DNA of 39,641 bases from CALWOS01 sp963595735 (GTDB lineage Bacteria; Bacillota; Clostridia; Oscillospirales; Oscillospiraceae), in the NCBI GenBank assembly GCA_963595735.1, contig CAVBJJ010000016.1, positions 1-39,641 of the forward strand, given 5' to 3'. This document shows, piece after piece, positions 23,077 to 30,634 of the stretch (positions are counted from its first letter, which is position 1; the number at the start of each line of letters is the position of its first letter). Under the pieces are notes generated by a model that was given only the letters and a program-made list of their open reading frames with translations, was not told the origin of the DNA and ran no database searches. The position numbers and the translations under genes are program-made.

Positions 23077-24939
23077 TTATTTTCCCAGATAGACCATCAG
23101 CGCGGCCACATCGGCGGGGGAAACGCCGGAAATGCGGCTGGCCTGGCCGAAGTTTTCCGGGCGGATGTCGCTGAGCTTTTGCCGCGCCTCCAGCCGTAGG
23201 CCGGGAACCCGGCTGTAATCCAGCTCCGGGGGCAGCAGCTTTTTCTCCATCTGGCGGAACTGCTCTACCTGCTTTTGCTGGCGCTGGATGTAGCCGTCAT
23301 ATTTCAGCCGAATTTCCACCTGCTCGGTGATGGCGGCGTCCAGCATCGGACGCTGGGCATCCAGTTCGCCCAGGGCGGCGTAGTCCAGCTCCGGGCGGCG
23401 GAGCAGGTCGGCAAGGGAAACGCCGCTTTTCGGCGGCGCGCTGGCGTGCGCCTGCAAAAAGGCGTGCAGCTGCGCGGAGGGCGGAAGATGGGTCTTTTCC
23501 AGCCGCTGCAGCTCTGCCTCCACGGCGGCGTATTTGGCCTGCACTTGGGCAAGGCGGGCGTCGGATACCAGACCGATCTCGTGTCCGATGGGACACAAAC
23601 GGGCGTCGGCGTTGTCCTGCCGCAGCAGCAGGCGGTATTCGCTGCGGGAGGTCATCATCCGGTAAGGCTCGTTGGTTCCCTTGGTGACCAGATCGTCGAT
23701 CAGCGCGCCGATATAGGCCTGATCCCGCCCCAAAATCATGGGCTTGCGCCCCAGCAGCCGCAGCGCCGCGTTCACGCCGGCCACAAAGCCCTGCGCCGCG
23801 GCCTCCTCATAGCCGGAGGAGCCGTTGAACTGTCCCGCGCCGTACAGGCCGGAAATTTTCTTGCACTCCAGCGTGGGGCGCAGCTCCGTGGGGTCGATGC
23901 AGTCGTACTCGATGGCATAGGCCGGGCGGGTGATCTCCGCCTGCTCCAGGCCGGGAATGGTGCGCAGCATTTGGATCTGCACATCCTCCGGCAGGGAGGA
24001 GGAAAAGCCCTGAATGTACAGCTCCTCCGTTTCCAGACCCATAGGCTCCACGAACAGCTGGTGGCGGGTCTTGTCGGCAAAGCGCACTACCTTGTCCTCG
24101 ATCGAGGGGCAGTACCGGGGGCCAACGCCGTGGATCACGCCGGAATACAGGGGGCTGCGGTGGAGATTGTCCCGGATGATCTGATGGGTGCTTTCGTTGG
24201 TATAGGTCAGGTAGCACACGGCGCGATCCGCCCCGGGGCGGCGGGTCTGGAAGGAAAAGGCGGGGCAGTCCGGTTCGCCGGGCTGCAGCTCCATTTTGGA
24301 AAAGTCCACCGTTTGGGCGTTCACCCGGGGTGGGGTGCCGGTCTTAAAGCGCCGCAGGCGCAGCCCCAGCTGCACCAGACAATCCGTCAGCGGCAGGGCG
24401 GCGGCCAGCCCGTCCGGGCCGGAGCTGCGGGACACATCCCCGATGATGGTGCGTCCGCCCAGATAGGTGCCGGAGGCGATCACCACTGCGTGGCAGGCAA
24501 AGCGCGCGCCGGTGTGGGTGACAACGGCGGAGACCGCGCCGTTTTCGGTCTCGATGGCAACGATCTCCGCCTGCTTCAGCCGGAGGTGCGCTTGGCGCTC
24601 CAGGGTGTGCTTCATCACCTCCTGATAGCGGCGGCGGTCGGCCTGCGCCCGGAGGCTGTGTACCGCAGGCCCCTTGCCCCGGCCAAGCATCCGGTACTGG
24701 ATGCAGGCCGCGTCCGCCGCCCGGGCCATCTCGCCGCCCAGAGCGTCCAGCTCCCGGACAAGATGCCCCTTGCCCGTGCCGCCGATGGCTGGATTGCAGG
24801 GCATATTGCCGACGGCATCCAGATTGATGGAAAAGCAAACGGTGTCCAGTCCCAGCCGGGCAGCCGCCAGCGCGGCCTCGATGCCCGCGTGACCGGCGCC
24901 AATCACCGCAATATCACAGTTTCCCGCTTCGTAACGCAT
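23077..24939 (-). CDS. mnmG: tRNA uridine-5-carboxymethylaminomethyl modification enzyme MnmG (GidA)
   Basis: MnmG, with MnmE, installs the cmnm5 group on wobble uridine 34 of several tRNAs using FAD, folate and GTP. The 620-residue protein has the N-terminal FAD dinucleotide-binding motif GAGHAGIEAA (residues 14-23), the signatures CNPAIGGTGKGHLVRELDALGG (from about residue 47) and the active-site region FKTGTPPRVN, and a C-terminal helical domain that binds MnmE and tRNA (ending ISGVSPADVAALMVYLGK). The length is normal. GAGGGAGA precedes the ATG. Unlike in many Firmicutes it is not next to mnmE or rsmG; it has its own promoter. Confidence 0.96.
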   Translation of the reverse strand: MRYEAGNCDIAVIGAGHAGIEAALAAARLGLDTVCFSINLDAVGNMPCNPAIGGTGKGHLVRELDALGGEMARAADAACIQYRMLGRGKGPAVHSLRAQADRRRYQEVMKHTLERQAHLRLKQAEIVAIETENGAVSAVVTHTGARFACHAVVIASGTYLGGRTIIGDVSRSSGPDGLAAALPLTDCLVQLGLRLRRFKTGTPPRVNAQTVDFSKMELQPGEPDCPAFSFQTRRPGADRAVCYLTYTNESTHQIIRDNLHRSPLYSGVIHGVGPRYCPSIEDKVVRFADKTRHQLFVEPMGLETEELYIQGFSSSLPEDVQIQMLRTIPGLEQAEITRPAYAIEYDCIDPTELRPTLECKKISGLYGAGQFNGSSGYEEAAAQGFVAGVNAALRLLGRKPMILGRDQAYIGALIDDLVTKGTNEPYRMMTSRSEYRLLLRQDNADARLCPIGHEIGLVSDARLAQVQAKYAAVEAELQRLEKTHLPPSAQLHAFLQAHASAPPKSGVSLADLLRRPELDYAALGELDAQRPMLDAAITEQVEIRLKYDGYIQRQQKQVEQFRQMEKKLLPPELDYSRVPGLRLEARQKLSDIRPENFGQASRISGVSPADVAALMVYLGK

Positions 24940-25007
24940 AGGTCTCCCTCTCTTGCAACCAGAATCCGCTGTTTCCGCAGATTCGGAACAGCTTCCACAA
25001 TTTATTT

Positions 25008-25036
25008 ATTCTACGCCATTTTCCCGGCTTTTGCAA
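25008..25036 (-). promoter_or_regulatory. Sigma-A-type promoter of mnmG
   Basis: On the minus strand, -35 TTGCAA (25031-25036) and -10 TAGAAT (25008-25013) have a 17-base spacer. The leader between here and mnmG can form an imperfect hairpin (about 24967-24992). Confidence 0.65.
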
Positions 25037-25118
25037 TGCTCCATGGCCTTTCCCGGCAGGGGAAATTGCAAAAAAGGCGGCGAAAAAAGGGGAGAAAGGG
25101 GAAAAACCTGCGCAAGCC

Positions 25119-25147
25119 TTGCATTTTCCGGCCGATTCTGCTATAAT
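25119..25147 (+). promoter_or_regulatory. Sigma-A-type promoter of typA
   Basis: -35 TTGCAT (25119-25124) and a perfect -10 TATAAT (25142-25147) have a 17-base spacer. It is divergent from the mnmG promoter. Confidence 0.8.
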
Positions 25148-25207
25148 ACCAGCCTGAAATAAAACCTGTTACTTTATTTTACTCTGATAGATTTGGATGT
25201 GCAGAAC

Positions 25208-27083
25208 ATGAATGATTTGAGAAATGTAGCCATCATCGCCCATGTTGACCACGGAAAAACCACCCTGGTGGACGAGATGCTCAAGCAGGGCGGCGTATAC
25301 CGCGAAAATCAGGAGGTCGTGGATCGCGTCATGGACTCCAACGATCTGGAGCGGGAGCGCGGTATTACCATTCTGGCCAAAAACACCGCCGTACATTACA
25401 AGGACACCAAGATCAACATCGTCGATACTCCGGGTCACGCGGATTTCGGCGGCGAGGTGGAGCGTATCCTAAAAATGGTCAACGGCGTTATTCTGCTGGT
25501 GGACGCGGCGGAGGGCCCCATGCCCCAGACCCGCTTTGTGCTCAGCAAGGCGCTGGAGCTGGGACACCGGGTCATCGTGGTGGTCAACAAGATCGACCGT
25601 CCCGACCAGCGGATCCTGGAAGTGGTGGACGAATGTCTGGAGCTGCTGATGGATCTGGACGCCACGGACGAGCAGCTGGACAGCCCCATGCTGTTCTGCT
25701 CCGGTCGGCAGGGCACGGCTTCCTACTCTCCCGACCAGGCCGGTACCGATCTCAAGCCCCTGTTTGAGACCATTCTGGAGTACATCCCCGCGCCGGAGCG
25801 GAATGTGGAAGCGCCGTTCCAGATGCTGGTCAGCTCCATTGACTACAACGAATTCGTCGGCCGCATTGCCATCGGCCGTATCGNNNNNNNNNNNNNNNNN
25901 NNNNNNNNNNNNNNNNNNNNNNNNNNNNNNNNNNNNNNNGCGGGGCAGCATCAAGCAGAACCAGGAGATCGCCGTGTGCAACTACCATGCACCCGATGCC
26001 CCCGCCAAAAAGGCAAAGGCCGTTAGCCTGTATACCTTTGACGGTCTGGGACGCGCACCGGTCACGGAGGCGGAAGCCGGCGAGATCATTGCTATGAGCG
26101 GTATCGGCGATGTCACCATTGGCGATACCATCTGCGCGGCGGACTGCGTAGAGCCGATGGAGTTTGTGCAGATCTCCGCGCCCACGCTGGAAATGACCTT
26201 CTCTGTCAACGACAGCCCCTATGCTGGACGGGAGGGCAAGTTTGTCACCTCCCGCCAGCTGCGTGACCGCCTGTTCCGGGAAACGCTGAAGGATGTCTCC
26301 CTCCGGGTAACGGAGCAGGAGGGCTCTACGGACGCGTTCGCAGTTGCCGGACGCGGGGAAATGAGCCTGAGTATTCTGATCGAGACCATGCGCCGGGAAG
26401 GCTACGAGTTCCAGGTCGGCCCCCCGCGGGTGCTGTATCAGGAAATTGACGGCAAGCTGTGCGAGCCCATCGAGCGCGTGGTGGTGGATGTACCCCAGGA
26501 CTACATGGGTTCTGTCATGGAAAAGCTGGGCGCCCGCAAGGGAGAATTCCTTTCCATGACCCCGGTGGGCAACCGGATGAAGCTGGAGTTTCTGGTTCCC
26601 TCCCGCGGCCTGTTCGGCTACCGCAACGAGTTCCTGACGGACACCAAGGGCGAGGGCATTCTGGCCTCCGTATTTGAAAAGTACGAGCCCTTCAAGGGCG
26701 AGCTGTCCCGCCGGAGCACCGGCTCCCTCATCGCCTTTGAGACCGGCGAGAGCGTGGCCTATGGCCTGTTCAACGCCCAGGAGCGCGGCCAGCTGTTCAT
26801 CGGCCCCGGCGTGCCGGTTTATGCCGGTATGGTGGTGGGTGTTTCCCCCAAGAACGAGGACATTACCGTGAACATCTGCAAGCGCAAGCAGCTGACCAAT
26901 ATGCGCGCCGCCGGCAGTGACGACGCCCTCCGTCTGGTCACGCCCCGCCAGCTGAGTCTGGAGCAGTGCCTGGAGTTTTTGGCAGATGACGAGCTGCTGG
27001 AGATCACCCCCAAGAGCCTGCGCCTGCGCAAGAAGATCCTCGACCATAGCCAGCGCATGAAAAAGCTCAAGGGCAACAAGTAA
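25208..27083 (+). CDS. typA: Ribosome-associated GTPase TypA/BipA (interrupted by an assembly gap)
   Basis: TypA is an EF-G-like GTPase that acts on ribosomes under stress and in late 50S assembly. Before the gap the GTPase domain is intact: G1 AHVDHGKTT, G2 with RERGITI, G3 DTPGHADF, G4 NKID. After the gap come domain 2, the EF-G III/V-like domains (SGRGELHLS-type AGRGEMSLS; VPSRGLFGYRNEFL) and the specific C-terminal domain (KQLTNMRAAGSDD). The coding frame differs on the two sides of the Ns, so the 56-N length is not the true one; homologues suggest about one missing base. The ATG at 25208 begins the conserved MNDLRNVAIIAHVDHGK; its Shine-Dalgarno is weak. I treat the gene as functional, not as a pseudogene. 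Confidence 0.93.
25884..25939. other. Assembly gap (56 Ns) inside typA
   Basis: All 56 positions are N. The gap falls between codons for GRI and RGSIKQNQ in domain 2 of TypA. Its size is a placeholder: the frame changes across it. Confidence 0.99.
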
Positions 27084-27103
27084 AATCCATAAACCGGAAT
27101 CTG

Positions 27104-27136
27104 AAAATCGCCCCGGCGCAAGGGGCGATTTTTTTA
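27104..27136 (+). terminator. Rho-independent terminator after typA
   Basis: An 11-bp stem pairs 27104-27114 (AAAATCGCCCC) with 27122-27132 and runs into seven or more Ts. Confidence 0.9.
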
Positions 27137-27191
27137 TCATCATTTACCATCATCCGTCCGAAAAGGGCGGCGAAGCAGGAGAGGAGAAAAC

Positions 27192-28490
27192 ATGAAAAAA
27201 CGCATTTGTACAGGACTGCTGCTTTTGGCCTTGGCGGTCAGTCTGCTTTCCGGCACTGCGCTGGCGGCCGGAGGCGGCAGTTTGCAGAATTTTCAGCGCA
27301 CCGGACACTATGACGGCCGCTTTGCCGATGTGCCGGCAAAGGCCTGGTACGCCGAAAATGTGGCGGCGGCCTTTGAGATGGGATTGGTCAACGGCAGCAG
27401 TCCGACCCGCTTTTCCCCGGAGGAACAGCTTTCCCTTGGGCAGGCCGTTACCCTGGCGGCGCGGCTGCACAGCGGCTACTATAACAACGGCGCAAGCTTT
27501 GCCCCGGCTGCTGGCGCGCCCTGGTATCAGGGCTATGTGGACTACGCCACGGCGGCTGGCATGATCCAGAAAGGGCAGTTTTCCAACTACGATGCCCCCG
27601 CCACCCGGGGGCAGTTTGCCGTCATCTTTGCCGGCGCTCTGCCGGAGGAGGCGCTGCCCGGCAAGAACACCGTGGCAGCGGGAGCGATCCCGGATGTACC
27701 GGCCAAGGGGGAGCTTTCCGTGGCGGTGTATCGCCTGTACCGCGCCGGGATCCTCAGCGGCAGCGACAGCCGGGGCAGCTTTTTGCCGGACAGCACGATC
27801 CGCCGCAGCGAGGTGGCGGCCATCGTCACCCGGATGGCGGATGTCTCTCTGCGGGTCAGCGTCAATTTGCCCGGCAGCGGCACAACGCCCGCCGGTGGGT
27901 TTTCGCTGGACAGCGTGCCGGCCTATTCCGGCAGCGCCTTTGTCCCGGTCAACGGCAATATGCCTTACTTCACCGCCGGGGAAAAGAACACGGCGGTGTT
28001 CGAGATCTACAGCCCTCTGGACAGTCTGGGACGCTGCGGCGTGGCCTATGCCAATATCTGCCTGGAGCTGATGCCCACGGAGGACAGGGGCGACATCAGC
28101 AAGATCTACCCCAGCGGCTGGCACTCGGTGAAATACGACTGCGTTCCGGGAAAGTACCTGTATAATCGCTGCCATCTGATCGGTTATCAGCTGGCGGCGG
28201 AGAACGCCAACCGCCAGAACCTGATCACCGGCACCCGGTATTTGAATGTGACCGGAATGCTGCCCTTTGAAAATCTGGTGGCCGACCATGTGCAGGAGAC
28301 CCGGCACCATGTGCTGTACCGGGTCACGCCGGAGTTTTCCGGCAGCGAGCTGGTAGCGCGGGGCGTGCGGATGGAGGCCTGGTGTGTGGAGGACAAGGGC
28401 GAGGAAGTCTGCTTCCATGTGTTCTGCTACAATGTACAGCCCGGCGTGGTCATCGACTACGCCACCGGCGACAGCCGGCTGGCCGCGTAA
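27192..28490 (+). CDS. SLH-anchored DNA/RNA non-specific endonuclease
   Basis: The 432-residue secreted protein has a signal peptide (residues 1-26, cleavage near ALAA), three SLH repeats (FADVPAKAWYAENVA at 44-58 onward; WYQGYVDYATAAG at 111-123 onward; IPDVPAKGELSVAVYRLYRAG at 166-186 onward) and a beta-beta-alpha-metal nuclease domain (about 245-425). The core reads YLYNRCHLIGYQL, with His328 as the likely general base, then AENANRQNLITGTRYLN, where Asn residues would bind the metal, and GMLPFENLV. In classical family members the first motif is DRGH; here it is NRCH, a variant also seen in a Clostridia-type subgroup as far as I recall. Likely roles are DNA scavenging or biofilm DNA turnover at the cell surface (inference). 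GGAGAGGAG precedes the ATG. Confidence 0.88.
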   Translation: MKKRICTGLLLLALAVSLLSGTALAAGGGSLQNFQRTGHYDGRFADVPAKAWYAENVAAAFEMGLVNGSSPTRFSPEEQLSLGQAVTLAARLHSGYYNNGASFAPAAGAPWYQGYVDYATAAGMIQKGQFSNYDAPATRGQFAVIFAGALPEEALPGKNTVAAGAIPDVPAKGELSVAVYRLYRAGILSGSDSRGSFLPDSTIRRSEVAAIVTRMADVSLRVSVNLPGSGTTPAGGFSLDSVPAYSGSAFVPVNGNMPYFTAGEKNTAVFEIYSPLDSLGRCGVAYANICLELMPTEDRGDISKIYPSGWHSVKYDCVPGKYLYNRCHLIGYQLAAENANRQNLITGTRYLNVTGMLPFENLVADHVQETRHHVLYRVTPEFSGSELVARGVRMEAWCVEDKGEEVCFHVFCYNVQPGVVIDYATGDSRLAA

Positions 28491-28501
28491 AGGAAAAGAA
28501 A

Positions 28502-28544
28502 AAAGCCCTGTGCGGCGGAACTTGCTTCCGCCGCACAGGGCTTT
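28502..28544. terminator. Bidirectional terminator between the nuclease and permease genes
   Basis: A perfect 19-bp stem (28502-28520 with 28526-28544) has a 5-base loop and an A-run on the left that acts as a T-run for the minus strand. Confidence 0.85.
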
Positions 28545-28553
28545 GCTGTGTTC

Positions 28554-29954
28554 TTAATGGGTCAGAAACAGGGTGACAAGGAACAGTCCGGTAATCACCA
28601 GCGTGGCAGCGGAAAGCTGCTTGGCCTTGCCCAGGCAGATGTGCATGACCACATGAGAGATCATGCCGAACACAATGCCATAGGAGACATTGCTGGTAAA
28701 AGGCATCATGATCACTGTCAGGAATGCGGGAACGGCAACGGTGGGCTTGTTCCAGGCGATGCGTCCCAGTCCGCCGGCCATGACCACGCCCACATAGATC
28801 AGCGCGGCGGAGATCACACAGCTGGGGATCAGCTGTGCCAGCGGCGTGACGAACATGGCGATGACAAAGCAGCACGCCGTGATCAGCGCCGCCAGACCGG
28901 TACGGCCGCCCTCTGATACGCCCAGCATGGACTCGGCGAAGGTGGTCACCGTAGAGGTGCCGCAGACCGCGCCGCAGATCGTACCCAGAGAGTCGGCGAA
29001 CATGGCCCGGTCGATGATGCCGGATTCCCGGTCAAAGCCGCAGGCCTCGCAGCTGGCATACAGGGTGCCGAGGGTATCGAACATATCCACCATGCAAAGG
29101 GAAAGCGCCGTTGTGGCAAGGGTCAGCACCAGCGCGGCGGAGCCTTTGCCGGCCAGCAGGCCGGAAAAGTTAAAGCCATCCCGGAACACCCGGAACAGAG
29201 ACTGTTCCCGGAATTCGTGGAAGGCTGCCAGTGGGCTGGAAAGCTCCACGGAGAACTGGTCATAAAAGCCGGGAACGGTCAGCCCCAGCAGATAGTACAC
29301 CGCCACGCCGATCAAAATGCCCCACAGCGCCGCGCCGCGGATCTTTTTCGTGGCCATGATCACGATGATCAGGAAGGTGGCCAGGGCTACCAGCGGCGGC
29401 ATGATGTCCGCCCAGCTGCCGTTGAGCAGGTTAAAGGATACCAGACGCACGCAGCTGGAGCCGTCCGGCAGCACCAGTCCGGCGTTTTGCAGCCCCAAAA
29501 AGGCGATCAGCAAGCCCAGACCGGGCCCGATGGCAAGGCGCACCGAATCGGGAATGCTGTGCAAAATCCGGGAGCGCAGGCCGGTGCTGGTGAGGATCAA
29601 AAACAGAATGCCGTCAAACAGCACCAGCAGCAGGGCGTTGGCATAGGTCAGGCCGTAGCTGATGCAGATGGTGTACACAAAAAAGGCGTTCAGCCCCATG
29701 CCACTGGCCATGGCCAGGGGGGCGTTTGCCAGCAGCGCCACCAGGATGCAGCCGGCCACAGCGGAGAGGGCGGTAGCGATATACACCGCGCCGTAAGAGA
29801 CCTCCAGCGGGTTTGAGCCGTCACCCAGGGGGTTGGCGAACAGGGCGGCGTTTACCAGCAGGATATAGGCCATGGCGAAAAATGTGCTCAGCCCGGCGCG
29901 AAATTCGGTTTTGACAGAACTGCCGCGGGCGCGGATGTGAAAAAACTGTTCCAT
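28554..29954 (-). CDS. NCS2-family purine permease (guanine/hypoxanthine type)
   Basis: The 466-residue protein is a polytopic membrane transporter with 12 or more hydrophobic segments. The start (FFHIRARGSSVKTEFRAGLSTFFAMAYILLVNA) and the signature GLNAFFVYTI plus ALTTALSLCMVDMFDTLGTL fit the AzgA/PbuG subfamily, which imports guanine, hypoxanthine or adenine with protons. GTSTVTTFAESMLGVSEGGRTGL also matches that group. I see no purine riboswitch upstream. GGGAG precedes the ATG. It follows comEB across a hairpin, so it may be partly cotranscribed with it. Confidence 0.9.
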   Translation of the reverse strand: MEQFFHIRARGSSVKTEFRAGLSTFFAMAYILLVNAALFANPLGDGSNPLEVSYGAVYIATALSAVAGCILVALLANAPLAMASGMGLNAFFVYTICISYGLTYANALLLVLFDGILFLILTSTGLRSRILHSIPDSVRLAIGPGLGLLIAFLGLQNAGLVLPDGSSCVRLVSFNLLNGSWADIMPPLVALATFLIIVIMATKKIRGAALWGILIGVAVYYLLGLTVPGFYDQFSVELSSPLAAFHEFREQSLFRVFRDGFNFSGLLAGKGSAALVLTLATTALSLCMVDMFDTLGTLYASCEACGFDRESGIIDRAMFADSLGTICGAVCGTSTVTTFAESMLGVSEGGRTGLAALITACCFVIAMFVTPLAQLIPSCVISAALIYVGVVMAGGLGRIAWNKPTVAVPAFLTVIMMPFTSNVSYGIVFGMISHVVMHICLGKAKQLSAATLVITGLFLVTLFLTH

Positions 29955-29985
29955 AATTTGTAATTGCTCCCTTTTCCCATAACAA

Positions 29986-30016
29986 AGGCTGCTGCGGAAA
30001 AACGCCGCAGCAGCCT
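29986..30016 (-). terminator. Hairpin between comEB and the purine permease gene
   Basis: A perfect 12-bp stem (29986-29997 with 30005-30016) is followed on the minus strand only by TTTGTT, so it may be a partial terminator. The 120 bases between it and comEB hold no gene I can support. Confidence 0.6.
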
Positions 30017-30136
30017 GAAATTTACTTTCCTGGTTCGCGGCGGCTTTGACGCTGCCGCAGGATCACGCACTGCGCCTTGCGAGGTTTTTGGACACGCTGG
30101 GACAGCGCGGGTTTCTTCTTCTCTTTTTGATGGGGT

Positions 30137-30622
30137 TTACTTTTCGTCTATGGTATCGTCCTGGTCGATCCACTCCTGCACCAGGGTGGTGGTGGATTTT
30201 CCCTTGCCCACCCGGGCGATGACCTTTTCAATACCGGCGTTGATGATATGCCGGCGGCACATGGCGCAGGAGGTGGTGTCTGTCAGCAGAGCGCCGGTTT
30301 CCGCGTCCCGCCCCACCAGATACATGGTGGCGCCCAGCATTTCCGTGCGGGGGGCGGCGATGATGCAGTTCATTTCCGCGTGGACGCTGCGGCACAGCTC
30401 ATAGCGCTCGCCGGAGGGGATGTTCATCTCCTTGCGGGTGCAGCGTCCCAGATCGCAGCAGTTTTTTCTGCCCCGGGGCGCGCCGTTGTAGCCGGTGGAG
30501 ACGATCTGGTCGTTGAGCACGATGATCGCGCCGTATTTCCGCCGCAGACAGGTGCTGCGGCCCAGCACGGCATCGGCAATGTCCAGATAGTATTCCGATT
30601 TGCTGGTGCGCTGGTCAGACAT
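30137..30622 (-). CDS. comEB: Deoxycytidylate (dCMP) deaminase, ComEB type
   Basis: The enzyme converts dCMP to dUMP for thymidylate synthesis. The 161-residue protein shows both zinc motifs of the cytidine deaminase fold: HAE in CRSVHAEMNCI and the TSCAMC pair (CxxC), plus the extra Cys/His motif between them (RKNCCDLGRCTRKE) that is typical of dCMP deaminases and binds a second zinc. The length matches the family. AGGAGGCC precedes the ATG. It starts 12 bases after the L,D-transpeptidase stop, so they are probably cotranscribed. Confidence 0.93.
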   Translation of the reverse strand: MSDQRTSKSEYYLDIADAVLGRSTCLRRKYGAIIVLNDQIVSTGYNGAPRGRKNCCDLGRCTRKEMNIPSGERYELCRSVHAEMNCIIAAPRTEMLGATMYLVGRDAETGALLTDTTSCAMCRRHIINAGIEKVIARVGKGKSTTTLVQEWIDQDDTIDEK

Positions 30623-30634
30623 GGAAAGGCCTCC

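Noticed and set aside
23275..25146. 623-residue plus-strand frame opposite mnmG
   Set aside because: It is the shadow of mnmG; it even reads through the mnmG promoter region.
25208..27083. Frameshifted typA pseudogene
   Set aside because: The frame change falls exactly at the N gap, both halves are well conserved, and a one-base gap restores the frame, so it is an assembly matter.
29955..30136. Purine riboswitch or a small basic protein gene between comEB and the purine permease
   Set aside because: I see none of the conserved purine-aptamer loop blocks. The minus-strand frame of about 41 codons has no good start or ribosome site and is Arg/Lys/Gln-rich by composition.
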